Assembly: GCA_020853705.1 (NCBI GenBank)
Contig: JADYYK010000190.1
Span: 43,335-107,334 of the forward strand
DNA from: Deltaproteobacteria bacterium
GTDB taxonomy: Bacteria > Myxococcota_A > Polyangia > Haliangiales > JADYYK01
Reading direction: 5' to 3'
DNA: 64,000 bases
This document shows positions 53,027 to 63,166 of the stretch, in pieces (positions within the stretch are counted from its first letter, which is position 1; each line of letters opens with the position of its first letter). Both the position numbers and the translations under genes were made by a program. The notes beneath the pieces were generated by a model. The model was given only the letters and a program-made list of their open reading frames with translations, was not told where the DNA came from and did no database searches.

Positions 53027-54562
53027 CTACGCCGCCTGCGCCCCCGCCGGCAACCTGACCGCGAACGAGGTGCCCTGCCCGGGCGCGCTCTCGACCGCGA
53101 TGGCGCCGCCATGCTCGGCCACGATCTGCTGCGTCAGCGCCAGCCCGAGGCCGGTGCCCTTCTCCTTGGTGGTGAAGAACGGCTCGAAGATGTGCGCCTG
53201 CGTCTCGGCCGACATGCCCGGCCCGGTGTCGGTCACGCGCAGCTCGACCTCGCCGCCGCCGCCCTTGGCCACGCACACCGTCACCGTCAGCCGCCCGCCG
53301 CCACCAGCCGCCATGGCCTCGGTGGCGTTGCGCACCAGGTTGCGCAGCGCCTGCCGGATCTGGTTCTCGTCGGCCAGCACGCGCGGCACGTCGCCCTCGA
53401 CGCGGACCTCGAGCTCGACGCCCTTCTGCGCCAGCGACTCCTTGTGGAAGGCCAGATCGTCGGCCACCAGCGCGCCCAGATCCTCGAGCTCCAGGCGCGG
53501 CTTGGGCATGCGCGCCATCTGCAGATACTCCTCGGTGATGCCGGTCAGGCGGTCGACCTCGCGCTGGATGGCGCGCACCGCCTCGACCGACTGCGCCGCG
53601 CCCGGTCCGGCCGCGGCCAGCTCCTCCTCGAGGATCTCGGCGTTGAGGCCGATCGACGACAGCGGGTTTCTGATCTCGTGCGTGATCTGCGCGGCGATCT
53701 GCCCGATCGCGGCCAGCCGCTCCGACCGGATCACGCGCTGCTCGCGCTCCTCCAGCGCCGCGGCCATGGCGTTGAACTCGCGCGCCAGCTCGGCGATCTC
53801 GTCCTTGCCCGACGCGTTCACGCGCTGTGACCAGTCGCCACGCGCCAGCTGCCGCGCGCCGTCGCGCAGCCGCTTGAGCGGTCGCACCGTCAGGTGCGCC
53901 GCGACCGTGACCAGCGCGCCGACCACGATGGCGATGGCCACCAGCAGCAGCGTGCTCTTGAGCGCCTCGCTCTCGTCGTGCTGCGCCGCCAGCCCGGCGC
54001 GCATGACCCGCCGGCGCAGATCGAAGGCGACCGCGCGGATGGCCTGGAAGTTGCGCTGCTCGATGCGCATCAGGCGCAGCAGCGCCAGCCGGGCGTCGAC
54101 CTCGGCGCCGTAGCTCGGCTTGCCCAGCGCGCCGCCCAGCGTGGTGTACAGCGGCTCGGTCGACTCCAGCTCGCCGCGCAGTCGGCCGAGGTCCGCGCGC
54201 AGCCCCTCGAGGTAGCGCCGCTCGCCGCCGCTGGTGTCGAGCCGGGTGGCGTCCACCGCGATCTCGTCGGCGCGCGACAGGCTGCGCAGCCGCGCGCGCC
54301 GCGACGCCATGATGAGGTTGCGCCCACCATCATCACCACCGTCGCGCACGCGCCCCATGCCCTCGAGGAAGTGCTTGAGGTTCGACTGCAGCGTCTCCAG
54401 CTCGTTGAAGGTCAGCGACAGCCGCAAGTAGCCGTTGTTGATGACCCGCATGCGCGCGCCAAGTCCGCGCAACCTCAGCCACGTCAGTGCGGACACTGCG
54501 CCGAATGTCAGCAGGACGATGGAGAACCCCGCGAAGATGCGCGCGGAGACGCTGAGCCGCAT
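53027..54562 (-). CDS. Membrane sensor histidine kinase with HAMP domain
   Basis: 511 residues. Transmembrane helix 1 at about 8-28 (IFAGFSIVLLTFGAVSALTW), a periplasmic helical sensor of about 175 residues, helix 2 near 205-228 (LLLVAIAIVVGALVTVAAHL). HAMP follows (VRPLKRLRDGARQLARGDW). HisKA carries the phospho-His in QITHEIRNPLSSIG. HATPase has NLVRNATEAM (N box), VTDTGPGM, FEPFFTTKEKGTGLGLAL. This is a NtrB-like bacterial kinase. No response regulator is directly adjacent; the sigma54 activator 7 kb away has no receiver domain. Promoter TTGCTG-N17-TACCGT ends six bases before the ATG. Confidence 0.9.
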   Translation of the reverse strand: MRLSVSARIFAGFSIVLLTFGAVSALTWLRLRGLGARMRVINNGYLRLSLTFNELETLQSNLKHFLEGMGRVRDGGDDGGRNLIMASRRARLRSLSRADEIAVDATRLDTSGGERRYLEGLRADLGRLRGELESTEPLYTTLGGALGKPSYGAEVDARLALLRLMRIEQRNFQAIRAVAFDLRRRVMRAGLAAQHDESEALKSTLLLVAIAIVVGALVTVAAHLTVRPLKRLRDGARQLARGDWSQRVNASGKDEIAELAREFNAMAAALEEREQRVIRSERLAAIGQIAAQITHEIRNPLSSIGLNAEILEEELAAAGPGAAQSVEAVRAIQREVDRLTGITEEYLQMARMPKPRLELEDLGALVADDLAFHKESLAQKGVELEVRVEGDVPRVLADENQIRQALRNLVRNATEAMAAGGGGRLTVTVCVAKGGGGEVELRVTDTGPGMSAETQAHIFEPFFTTKEKGTGLGLALTQQIVAEHGGAIAVESAPGQGTSFAVRLPAGAQAA

Positions 54563-54568
54563 GTGCCG

Positions 54569-54597
54569 ACGGTAGCACCCACGCGTAACCCCAGCAA
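54569..54597 (-). promoter_or_regulatory. Promoter abutting the histidine kinase gene
   Basis: Minus strand: TTGCTG (54597-54592), 17-base spacer, TACCGT (54574-54569), then six bases to the ATG at 54562. Predicted mRNA start coincides with the start codon. Confidence 0.4.
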
Positions 54598-54735
54598 ACC
54601 GCGTCCCCCCCCGTCCCGGGCCCGTGTCCAGTCCGACACAACCCTTCGCCCCCCTGTCACAACTGCCCGCATCGCTTCAGGAAACCGCCCCGGCCCCAGA
54701 TGGCAAGGCGCTCGCAATACCCCGAGCCGGAGGCA

Positions 54736-56673
54736 ATGAGAAAGATGCGCAAGCAGAGTCGGGCCAAGCAGTACGTCACCTGGATCGTCGCCAGCGCCGC
54801 CATCGCGGGCGCCACCCTCGCCTACGGCGCGCGCTCGCAGAAGTCGCGCCGCGTGCGCGCGGCCATCGCGCGCAGCGCCGCCGAGGGCCAGGGTCGTGAC
54901 GCCGGCGTCGTGGCTCCGGGCAAGCTGGCGCAGCTCGGCACGGTCGCCGCCAAGCTGGGCGCGCGCCCGCTGCGCAAGAGCACCGCCGCCGCGATGACGC
55001 TGACCGGGATCGTGCTCGACCCCCAGGGCGTCCCGGCCGCCGGCGTCACCGTCGATGGTGGCGCGCTCGAGGGTGACCTCGAGGAGCAGCCCAGCTCGGT
55101 GGTCACCGACAGCGACGGTCGCTTCGCGCTGCCGGTCGTGCTGGCCTACGGTGGCTCGGCCTCGGGCATGCTGTCGGCGCGCGCGCCCGGCAGCCTGCGC
55201 GGTGCGGTCAACGTCTATGTCAACCTGCCCGGCACCACCGAGGACGTCGAGCTGCGCCTCTCGGTCGCGCGCACCATCGAGGGTGTCGCCCGCGTCGCCG
55301 GCACGCCCACCCCGGGCGTCAAGGTCAGCGCCATGCGCATCGGCTCGATGCAGCCCGGCGACGCCGAGCAGGTCAGCGCCACCACCGGCGCCGGCGGCCG
55401 CTACGTGCTCGAGGTCCCCAGCGCGGGCGTGTACCGCGTCGAGGCCAGCCTGAGCGCGACCCGCGGCGCCGCCGACTACGTGCAGGTGCTCGACCAGGAG
55501 CGCGCCGCGCAGGCCGACCTGGAGCTGCCCGCGATGCGCATGCTGGCGCTCGACGTGGTCGATGACACCGGCGCGCCCATCCCGTTCGTGCGCGTCATCT
55601 CGAACGGCTCGCGCGAGCCCATCGCGGTCACCGACCGCAACGGCAAGTCGCAGCTCGGCCTGCCCGAGGGCGGCTCCGAGTACCTGACCTTCGAGCGCGA
55701 GGGCTTCGCCGCCGCGACCCAGTACACCAAGAGCGCCGAGCCGACCGTGCGCCAGGTGCTGCAGCGCGTGCCCACCATCGTGGGCCAGGTCGAGGCGCCG
55801 CAGGATGGCGTGACCCGGATCTGGGTGCGTCGCCCGGTGACCCCCGAGGGCAAGTACTCGCAGTACGCGACCCTGATGCCGGTGGCCACGCTGCGCGGCC
55901 CGGGCAGCTTCCGCGCCGACGTCATGGAGCCGGGCAGCTTCGAGGTGGTGGCCTATGTCGAGGGTGTCGGCGAGTCGACCCGTCGTACCGTCGAGACCCA
56001 CGCCGGTGAGACCAGCAACGTGGGCACGCTCTCGGTGGGCTTCGACCGCGGCAGCGCGGCAGGTGTGGTGGTCGGCAAGGCCGGCGCGCCGGTGGCGGGC
56101 CTGAGCGTGCGGCTGTCGCGCTCCGAGATGGGCGCCGCCAACCTGAACGCGACCACCGACGCGGCGGGCCGCTTCCAGTTCGCCAACGTGCCGATGGGCA
56201 GCTACTACGCCGAGGTCGAGGTCGAGGGCGAGTACATCACGCGCAACTTCCGCGTCGAGGCCAACCAGAAGGCCGAGCTGGCGATGAGCCCGGCGACCGA
56301 GACCAGCGCGGGCGAGGGCGAGTACGCCGAGGGCGAGTACGACGGCGAGGGCGAGTACGAGGGTGACTACGAGGGCGGCGAGGGCGAGGGCGAGTACGAG
56401 TACACCCCCGAGTTCCAGCCCGCGATGAACGTCGAGTACACCGGCGACGAGCTGGTGGTCCTGAGCCCGATGGAGACCGACGCTGGCCTGCCCGGCGGCC
56501 TGCTGCCCGGCGACCACATCGTGACCATCGACGGCCAGAGCGCTGGTGACGCCTCGATGACCGGCGGCAAGGACAGCACGATGCGCGTCAAGGTGCGCCG
56601 CCCCGCCACCGGCCAGGAGTTCGAGACCACGGTCCCGCGCACCAGCGAGTACGTCGAGGAGGGCGGCTGCTGA
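54736..56673 (+). CDS. Signal-anchored protein with carboxypeptidase-regulatory folds, acidic repeat and PDZ-like domain
   Basis: 645 residues from ATG 54736; GGAGG lies only two bases upstream, so ATG 54745 (11 bases from GGAGG) or ATG 54700 are alternatives. One N-terminal helix (YVTWIVASAAIAGATLAYGA) acts as a signal anchor. Four to five carboxypeptidase-regulatory-like beta folds follow (LTGIVLDPQGVPAAGVTV, VVTDSDGRFALPV, ATTDAAGRFQFANVPMGSYY). Then an acidic Gly/Glu/Tyr tandem (GEGEYAEGEY...) and a PDZ-like end (GLLPGDHIVTIDGQS). A periplasmic scaffold or protease adaptor is plausible; no protease motif was seen. A 12-bp terminator hairpin follows. Confidence 0.65.
   Translation: MRKMRKQSRAKQYVTWIVASAAIAGATLAYGARSQKSRRVRAAIARSAAEGQGRDAGVVAPGKLAQLGTVAAKLGARPLRKSTAAAMTLTGIVLDPQGVPAAGVTVDGGALEGDLEEQPSSVVTDSDGRFALPVVLAYGGSASGMLSARAPGSLRGAVNVYVNLPGTTEDVELRLSVARTIEGVARVAGTPTPGVKVSAMRIGSMQPGDAEQVSATTGAGGRYVLEVPSAGVYRVEASLSATRGAADYVQVLDQERAAQADLELPAMRMLALDVVDDTGAPIPFVRVISNGSREPIAVTDRNGKSQLGLPEGGSEYLTFEREGFAAATQYTKSAEPTVRQVLQRVPTIVGQVEAPQDGVTRIWVRRPVTPEGKYSQYATLMPVATLRGPGSFRADVMEPGSFEVVAYVEGVGESTRRTVETHAGETSNVGTLSVGFDRGSAAGVVVGKAGAPVAGLSVRLSRSEMGAANLNATTDAAGRFQFANVPMGSYYAEVEVEGEYITRNFRVEANQKAELAMSPATETSAGEGEYAEGEYDGEGEYEGDYEGGEGEGEYEYTPEFQPAMNVEYTGDELVVLSPMETDAGLPGGLLPGDHIVTIDGQSAGDASMTGGKDSTMRVKVRRPATGQEFETTVPRTSEYVEEGGC
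56311..56405 (+). repeat. Coding tandem repeat GAGGGCGAGTAC-like
   Basis: Irregular copies of a 12-base GAGGGCGAGTAC unit encode GEGEY/EGEY repeats between the beta-fold and PDZ-like parts. Frame is preserved whatever the copy number. Confidence 0.7.
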
Positions 56674-56700
56674 CGCGCCGACCGGGACGGGAGCACCGCA

Positions 56701-56729
56701 GAGCTGACCCGCGCCATGCGGGTCAGCTC
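56701..56729 (+). terminator. Intrinsic-terminator-like hairpin
   Basis: GAGCTGACCCGC (56701-56712) and GCGGGTCAGCTC (56718-56729) form a perfect 12-bp stem with a 5-base loop, followed by TTGTCGGTTTC. Lies 27 bases after the stop of the PDZ-like gene. Confidence 0.65.
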
Positions 56730-56801
56730 TTGTCGGTTTCGGACGCTGCCACACACTCCGCACGCACGCCCTGAAATCCTCCCCAGCTGCGGTTGCCTGG
56801 C

Positions 56802-56807
56802 TATAAT
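56802..56807 (+). promoter_or_regulatory. Consensus -10 hexamer six bases before the PEGA gene start
   Basis: TATAAT at 56802-56807, rare in such GC-rich DNA, lies six bases before the ATG at 56814. No -35 was found at the right spacing; TG at 56798-56799 nearly makes an extended -10. Predicts a leaderless mRNA. Confidence 0.5.
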
Positions 56808-56813
56808 GCGTCC

Positions 56814-58058
56814 ATGCTGCGCCTGTCTGGTCGAGTGGTTGCCGTCACACTGGCGCTGAGCCTCACCGGCGTCGCCCAGGCCCGCCCGTCTCTCGCGGTC
56901 CTCGGCGTCGAGGCCATCGACGACTCCGGTGACGCCGCCAAGCAGAACGAGACCACCGAGCTGGCGCGCCTGCTGACCGAGGCCCTGCGCGCCCGCGCCG
57001 AGTCGGCCCGCAACGCCTTCGAGCCCGCCTCCGGCACGCGCGATCTGGTCGAGGTCAAGCTGCTCGACTGCCCCGACGACGCCGACCTGAAGTGCATGTC
57101 CAAGGTCGGCTCCGATCTCGGCGCCAAGCGCCTGATCTATGGCTCGCTCAAGCGCCTGCGCGAGGGCGGCTTCGCGGCCTCGCTGCGCTTCATCAACGTC
57201 GAGACCCGGGTCTCCGAGCGCACCGTCGCCGACAAGCTGCCCACCGACACCACCAACCCGGCGGTGCTCAAGAAGGCCGCCTCCAAGTACTTCTCCAGCC
57301 TGTCGGGCGTGGCCTCCACTGGCGAGATCAGCATCGCGCTGTCGGAGGCGCTGTCGGGCACCGTGGTCATGGATCGCAGCGTCAACGCCGACCTGATCGA
57401 CGGCACCGCGCTGCTGAGCGACGTGCCCGCCGGCAACCACAGCATCGAGATCACGGTGCAGGGCTACCAGAAGTGGACGGGCAGCATCGAGGTCGAGGCC
57501 GGCAGCCGCGCCAAGCTGGACGCCGAGCTGACCGCCACCGGCGGCGGCGGCCCGCGCCCCATCGGCCCCGACCGTCCGCACAAGCGCCCCGGCGGAATCT
57601 ACCGCGTCCTGTTCTGGAGCTCGCTGGTGGGCACTGCGGCGGGCGCCGCCGGCTTCACCATCACCGGGCTGCAGGTGCGCAGCGCCGAGGACGACAAGGA
57701 GAAGGCCATCCTGGCCTCGCAGAGCGACCCCGACCCGGGCAAGCGCATCACCACCACCGGTGACGCCTGCAGCGAGGCCGAGATGAAGGGCGTCACTGCG
57801 GTCGTCGACGTGTGCGACACCGGCCGCTCCAAGGCGCGCCTGACCAACATCCTCATCGGCGCCACCGCGGTGTTCGGCCTGGCCAGCGCGTTCTTCTACT
57901 ACAAGGGCTACATCGCGGCGCCCAGCGCCGAGAGCAGCTCGGGCCGCTCGGCCAGCCGCAGCAAGCGCCCCAAGTCGCGCGACCCGCGCTTCCGCTTCGG
58001 CCCCGAGCTGTACGGCGCCGGCAGCGGCGCCGGCCTCAACGCGGAGATCGAGTTCTGA
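56814..58058 (+). CDS. PEGA-domain envelope protein with two transmembrane helices
   Basis: 414 residues. ATG 56814 gives signal MLRLSGRVVAVTLALSLTGV. Residues about 25-165 form a TolB-N/CsgG-like fold typical of Myxococcota (LAVLGVEAIDD, ALRARAESARNAF, CMSKVGSDLGAKRLIYGSL). A PEGA domain lies near 175-245 (VNADLIDGTALLSDVPAGNH, ITVQGYQKW). Two helices follow (VLFWSSLVGTAAGAAGFTIT and NILIGATAVFGLASAFFYYK). Paralogous in layout to the protein at 4448-5932. It is followed after two bases by the hydrolase start, so likely an operon. Confidence 0.7.
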   Translation: MLRLSGRVVAVTLALSLTGVAQARPSLAVLGVEAIDDSGDAAKQNETTELARLLTEALRARAESARNAFEPASGTRDLVEVKLLDCPDDADLKCMSKVGSDLGAKRLIYGSLKRLREGGFAASLRFINVETRVSERTVADKLPTDTTNPAVLKKAASKYFSSLSGVASTGEISIALSEALSGTVVMDRSVNADLIDGTALLSDVPAGNHSIEITVQGYQKWTGSIEVEAGSRAKLDAELTATGGGGPRPIGPDRPHKRPGGIYRVLFWSSLVGTAAGAAGFTITGLQVRSAEDDKEKAILASQSDPDPGKRITTTGDACSEAEMKGVTAVVDVCDTGRSKARLTNILIGATAVFGLASAFFYYKGYIAAPSAESSSGRSASRSKRPKSRDPRFRFGPELYGAGSGAGLNAEIEF

Positions 58059-58060
58059 GC

Positions 58061-58978
58061 GTGACCGCCGCGCCCCTGGGCGCGCTCACGGCCCGGCGCG
58101 AGACCATCGCTGGTCTCGCCATCAACCTCTGCGACAGCGGTCCGCCGCCGGGCCCGGATGCGGTCGACGATCCGCTGCTGTTCATCCATGGCATCACCGC
58201 GACGCAGGCCTACTGGCGCCAGAACCTGCCCCACTTCGCGCCGCGCCGCCGCGTCATCGCGCTGGATCTGCCCGGCTTCGGTCGCAGCGATCGCCCCGAC
58301 ATCGACTACAAGATGGAGGGCTTCGTGGACCTCGTGCGGGCGCTGCTCGACGCCCGCGGCATCCAGACCGCCACCCTGATCGGCAACTCCATGGGCGGCC
58401 TGGTCTCGATGCTGTTCGCGCTCGAGCACCCGACCCGGGTGCGCCGCCTGGTGCTGGTCGATCCCGCCGGCGTCAGCCTGTGGCCGCGGCGCCTGATGCT
58501 GAGCGGCCTGGCGCTGGGTCGCCTCGGCGTGCGCGCCGCCCGCGCCGCCATGGGCGAGTCCGCGATGGACGCGCCGCGCGCGCTGCCGGCCCTGCCCGCG
58601 CTGGTGGTGCGCACGCTGTTCTCCAACGTCTTCCCGCGCAGCAGCGCGCTGGCCCAGCGCTTCACCCGGAGCTACATCGACTCGGTGCACAGCGACGACT
58701 TCCCGCTGCACCTGCGCGCCGCGGTGCGCGCCGCCACCAGCATCCTGTCCTTGCCGATGCGCCAGCGCTGCCAGCAGATCGCCGCGCCCACGCTGATCAT
58801 GTGGGGCGCCCTCGACCGCCTGGTCCCGGTCAGCGACGGCAAGGCCCTGCGCAAGCGCATCGCCGGCTCCCGCCTCGTCATCTACTCCCGCTCCGGCCAC
58901 TGCCCCATGCTCGATCAGCCAGAGCGCTGGAACCACGACGTCGAAGCCTTCCTGGACGGCAAGCCCGTCGGCCGCTGA
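58061..58978 (+). CDS. Alpha/beta-fold hydrolase
   Basis: 305 residues from GTG 58061, two bases after the stop of the PEGA gene. HG motif in LLFIHGITATQAYW (oxyanion), strand FGRSDRP, nucleophile elbow IGNSMGGLV, acid in MWGALDRLVP and catalytic His in YSRSGHCPMLD: a complete catalytic triad. A cap-domain segment (LALGRLGVRAARAAMGESAM...) sits between. Cytoplasmic, no signal peptide. The family spans esterases, lactonases, dehalogenases and C-C hydrolases; the substrate cannot be deduced. Converges on the NTF2-like gene. Confidence 0.85.
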   Translation: MTAAPLGALTARRETIAGLAINLCDSGPPPGPDAVDDPLLFIHGITATQAYWRQNLPHFAPRRRVIALDLPGFGRSDRPDIDYKMEGFVDLVRALLDARGIQTATLIGNSMGGLVSMLFALEHPTRVRRLVLVDPAGVSLWPRRLMLSGLALGRLGVRAARAAMGESAMDAPRALPALPALVVRTLFSNVFPRSSALAQRFTRSYIDSVHSDDFPLHLRAAVRAATSILSLPMRQRCQQIAAPTLIMWGALDRLVPVSDGKALRKRIAGSRLVIYSRSGHCPMLDQPERWNHDVEAFLDGKPVGR

Positions 58979-58991
58979 GCGCGCGCGCGAA

Positions 58992-59411
58992 CTACCGCAG
59001 CTCGATCAGCCAGCGGCCGTCCTTGCGCACCAGCTTGACCACGTCCAGCCGCCCGCCTGGACCGCGCACCTCGACCGTGGCGCGCCCGTCCTGGTTCGAG
59101 ATCTCGCGATAGCCGACCGGGTCGTACGCCGGCTCGCCGACGCCGACCTCGAGCAGCTCGCGCGCGGTCACCACGCGATGGCCACCCGCCAGTCCGGTGG
59201 CCTGACGCGCCTCGCGCTCCAGCGCCGCCAGCGTGCCAGGCCCCAGGTGCCGCATCACGCCATCGCGATCCCCGGCCCGCGCCGCGCGCGTGAACGCCTT
59301 GACCGCCGCCACCGGCGACCCCGGGTTCTCACCGCTGCGCAGCAGCAGCGCCAGCACGACCCCGGCCCCGAGCAGGCCGAGCACCCACCAGTACTTCCTC
59401 AGCCCCGCCAC
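58992..59411 (-). CDS. Membrane-anchored NTF2-like/DUF4878-type protein
   Basis: 139 residues. GTG 59411 is taken as start because it immediately precedes a membrane anchor (YWWVLGLLGAGVVLALLL); this overlaps the end of trpS by 13 bases. The rest (PVAAVKAFTRAARAGDRDGV, YREISNQDGRATVEVRGP, VVKLVRKDGRWLIEL) is the helix-plus-sheet fold of NTF2-like/DUF4878 lipoproteins. Usually a small accessory or binding protein of unknown ligand. Co-transcribed with trpS. Confidence 0.65.
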   Translation of the reverse strand: MAGLRKYWWVLGLLGAGVVLALLLRSGENPGSPVAAVKAFTRAARAGDRDGVMRHLGPGTLAALEREARQATGLAGGHRVVTARELLEVGVGEPAYDPVGYREISNQDGRATVEVRGPGGRLDVVKLVRKDGRWLIELR

Positions 59412-60385
59412 AGCCCCAGCCGCTCGCGCACCATGGTCATGGTCTCGCGCGCGATGGCCTGCGCCGCGCGCGCGCCGTCCCGCAGCGCGTCCTGCACCTC
59501 GTCGGGGCGCGCCTCGAGCTCGCGCCGGCGCTCCTGGATGGGCCTGAGCGCAGCGACCACGCCGTCGGCCAGCCAGCTCTTGCACTGCAGACAGCCGATG
59601 GTCGCGCCGGTGCAGCCCGCGCGCACCTCGGCGACCCGCTCGGCCGACGAGAAGATGGTGTGCAGCGAGTGGATGTTGCAGATGTCAGGGTTGCCCGGGT
59701 CGGTGCGCCGCTTGCGCGCCGGGTCGGTCACCGCGACCGACAGCTTCTTGCGCACGACCTCCTCCGACTCGCCCAGCGTGATGGTGTTACCCACGCTCTT
59801 GGACATCTTGGCCTCGCCGTCGAGGCCGACGATCTTGGGCGTCTGGGTCAGCAGCGGCTTGGGCTCGGGGAACAGGTCGCCGTAGCGCGCGTTGAACTTG
59901 CGTGCGATGTCGCGCGACCGCTCGAGGTGCTGGACCTGGTCGGCGCCGACCGGGACCTGGCTGGCGCGGTACAGCAGGATGTCGGCGGCCTGCAAGACCG
60001 GATAGGTGAACAGGCCGGTGTTGATGTTGTCGGCCTGGCGCGCCGACTTGTCCTTGAACTGGGTCATGCGACCGAGGTCGCCGAACGGGGTCACCGTGTT
60101 CAGCACCCAGGCCAGCTCGGTGTGCTCGGCCACGTGCGACTGCACGAACAGGGGCGACCGCGCCGGGTCGATGCCACAGGCCAGGAGGTCGGTCGCCATC
60201 TCCAGCGTGCGCCGCTTCATCTCGGCGGGGTCGAAGTCCTGCGTCAGGGCGTGCAGGTCGACGATGCAGTAGATGTGCTTGCCCGGGCGGTCCTGCAGGC
60301 GAACCCAGTTCTGCACCGCGCCCAGCCAGTTGCCCAGGTGCAGCTCGCCCGAGGGCTGGATACCACTGAAGATGATGTCCGACAT
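59399..60385 (-). CDS. trpS: Tryptophanyl-tRNA synthetase
   Basis: 328 residues from ATG 60385. Class I motifs: HLGN in GIQPSGELHLGNWLGA (HIGH equivalent) and KMSKSVGNTI (KMSKS). Also DLHALTQDFDP and VPVGADQVQHLERSRDIA, typical of TrpRS. Charges tRNA-Trp in the cytoplasm. Near the C-terminus CTGATIGCLQCK holds three cysteines. Normal length. Its end overlaps the small NTF2-like gene. Promoter TTGACA-N17-TAACTG ends eight bases before the ATG. Confidence 0.95.
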   Translation of the reverse strand: MSDIIFSGIQPSGELHLGNWLGAVQNWVRLQDRPGKHIYCIVDLHALTQDFDPAEMKRRTLEMATDLLACGIDPARSPLFVQSHVAEHTELAWVLNTVTPFGDLGRMTQFKDKSARQADNINTGLFTYPVLQAADILLYRASQVPVGADQVQHLERSRDIARKFNARYGDLFPEPKPLLTQTPKIVGLDGEAKMSKSVGNTITLGESEEVVRKKLSVAVTDPARKRRTDPGNPDICNIHSLHTIFSSAERVAEVRAGCTGATIGCLQCKSWLADGVVAALRPIQERRRELEARPDEVQDALRDGARAAQAIARETMTMVRERLGLWRG

Positions 60386-60393
60386 CGGAGCCT

Positions 60394-60422
60394 CAGTTAT
60401 CCGCAAACATGCGAACTGTCAA
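60394..60422 (-). promoter_or_regulatory. Promoter abutting trpS
   Basis: Minus strand: perfect TTGACA (60422-60417), 17-base spacer, TAACTG (60399-60394), eight bases to the ATG at 60385. TTATCCGCA at 60397-60405 (plus strand), one base off a DnaA box, overlaps the -10. GAGG before the ATG may serve as a weak Shine-Dalgarno if the transcript starts further upstream. Confidence 0.45.
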
Positions 60423-60540
60423 GAGAATCGCCCCGCGGCTGGGAGGTGAGTCAACGTGTGCTCAATTTGAATGGCAGGCCCCCCGAGGCCGTCCTATCCT
60501 GCAACGTGCCGTTCCGTCCAACGAGCACTGGAGAGAGACG

Positions 60541-61518
60541 ATGAAGATCCTGACGAAAGCCATCCTCGGCCTCGGTGCCCTCGCGGTCCTCGCCGGCGGT
60601 TGCACGGTCAGGGCGCGTGGTGGCGCCTACTACGATAGCTGGGGTTACTACGGCTATGGCGACGGCTATGTCGAGCCGCAGCCGGTCTACGTGAACGTGG
60701 CTCCGCCGCGCGCCTACGTCGAGGTCCGCCCCACCATGCCGGCGCAGGGCTACGTCTGGATCGACGGCAACTGGCACTGGAGCGGCACCAGCTGGGTGTG
60801 GTTCCGCGGTCGCTGGGAGGCGCCCCGCCAGGGCTACGCCTGGGTCGGCCCGAGCTACAACAACACCGGCGGGCGCTACCAGTACGTGCCCGGTTACTGG
60901 TCCAACGGCCCGCGCGTGCGCACCGTCGACACCTACGGCAACAACGGCGGAAACGGCGGCGGCAACTACGCCCCGCCCCCGCCGCAGGGCAACTATGGCG
61001 GCGGCAACTACACCCCGCCCCCGGCCTACAACCCGAACCCGCAGCCGAACTACAACCCGCCCCCGCGTGGCAACGTCTACGTCGGTGGCCAGGTCAACGT
61101 CGGTGGCGGCACCGTGGTGACGCCTCCGCCGAGCACCAACTACGGCGGCAATAACCCGTACCAGCGCGGCACCGTGGTCGCGCCGCCGCCCTCCACCAAC
61201 TATGGTGGTGGCCAGGTCTACACCGGCGGCACCGTGGTCAGGACGCCGGGCACCGTGGTCGTCGGCGGCACCACCCCGATGAACCCGGGCACCGTGGCGC
61301 CGCCGCCCCCGGGCAGCGTCAGGGGCACCGTGGTCCCGGGCCGCGTGGACCTCGGCACCAAGAGGTACCCGTTCCAGAACCCCCCTCCCAACGGCGTCAT
61401 GACCACGGGTGGCACCGTGATGACCCCGGGCACCGTCGTGGCCCCGCCTCCGGGCACCGCGCCGGCCACCACCCCCGCCAAGAAGCGCGTCAAGACCAAG
61501 CTCAACTTCGGTCGCTGA
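60541..61518 (+). CDS. YXWXGXW-repeat lipoprotein with Pro/Gly-rich tail
   Basis: 325 residues. GGAGAG precedes ATG 60541. Lipobox signal ILGLGALAVLAGGC. Residues about 60-120 carry YVWIDGNWHWSG, WVWFRGRWEAP, YAWVGPSY and YQYVPGYW, the YXWXGXW repeats of a common outer-membrane-associated family. The tail is rich in PPP, GGNY and GTVV repeats and ends basic (KKRVKTKLNFGR), probably unstructured or wall-associated. Function unknown. A GNRA-loop terminator follows. Confidence 0.75.
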   Translation: MKILTKAILGLGALAVLAGGCTVRARGGAYYDSWGYYGYGDGYVEPQPVYVNVAPPRAYVEVRPTMPAQGYVWIDGNWHWSGTSWVWFRGRWEAPRQGYAWVGPSYNNTGGRYQYVPGYWSNGPRVRTVDTYGNNGGNGGGNYAPPPPQGNYGGGNYTPPPAYNPNPQPNYNPPPRGNVYVGGQVNVGGGTVVTPPPSTNYGGNNPYQRGTVVAPPPSTNYGGGQVYTGGTVVRTPGTVVVGGTTPMNPGTVAPPPPGSVRGTVVPGRVDLGTKRYPFQNPPPNGVMTTGGTVMTPGTVVAPPPGTAPATTPAKKRVKTKLNFGR

Positions 61519-61540
61519 GCGCCATCCGCTGAAACGCCAA

Positions 61541-61566
61541 AACGGCCCTGGGAGACCAGGGCCGTT
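61541..61566 (+). terminator. Intrinsic terminator after the YXWXGXW lipoprotein
   Basis: AACGGCCCTGG (61541-61551) and CCAGGGCCGTT (61556-61566) form a perfect 11-bp stem with a GAGA tetraloop, followed by CATATTTTC. It lies 22 bases past the stop. Confidence 0.8.
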
Positions 61567-61601
61567 CATATTTTCGGGGCAGGGAACGGAACGGAATAGG
61601 A

Positions 61602-61626
61602 CTCCTCGAAGCTTCGCTTCGAGGGG
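61602..61626 (-). repeat. 25-nt hairpin element after the FHA-sigma54 activator (copy 3)
   Basis: On the minus strand, one base after the TAG: stems CCTCGAAGC (61624-61616) and GCTTCGAGG (61612-61604) with GAA loop. It matches the 24434 copy at all 25 positions. It faces the intrinsic terminator of the convergent gene. Confidence 0.8.
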
Positions 61627-61627
61627 C

Positions 61628-63109
<1,482 letters not shown>

Positions 63110-63118
63110 GGTCCGGGC

Positions 63119-63147
63119 AGAGTAGGCTACTGGAGTTGCCAGGGCAA
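63119..63147 (-). promoter_or_regulatory. Promoter abutting the FHA-sigma54 activator gene
   Basis: Minus strand: TTGCCC (63147-63142), 17-base spacer, TACTCT (63124-63119), nine bases to the ATG at 63109. Confidence 0.4.
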
Positions 63148-63166
63148 GCGGCGGCGGAAAGCCGCG

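Noticed and set aside
54508..56763. 751-codon minus-strand frame opposite the PDZ-like protein gene
   Set aside because: Ala/Gly/Arg/His-rich shadow with no domain; the plus strand has clear beta folds.
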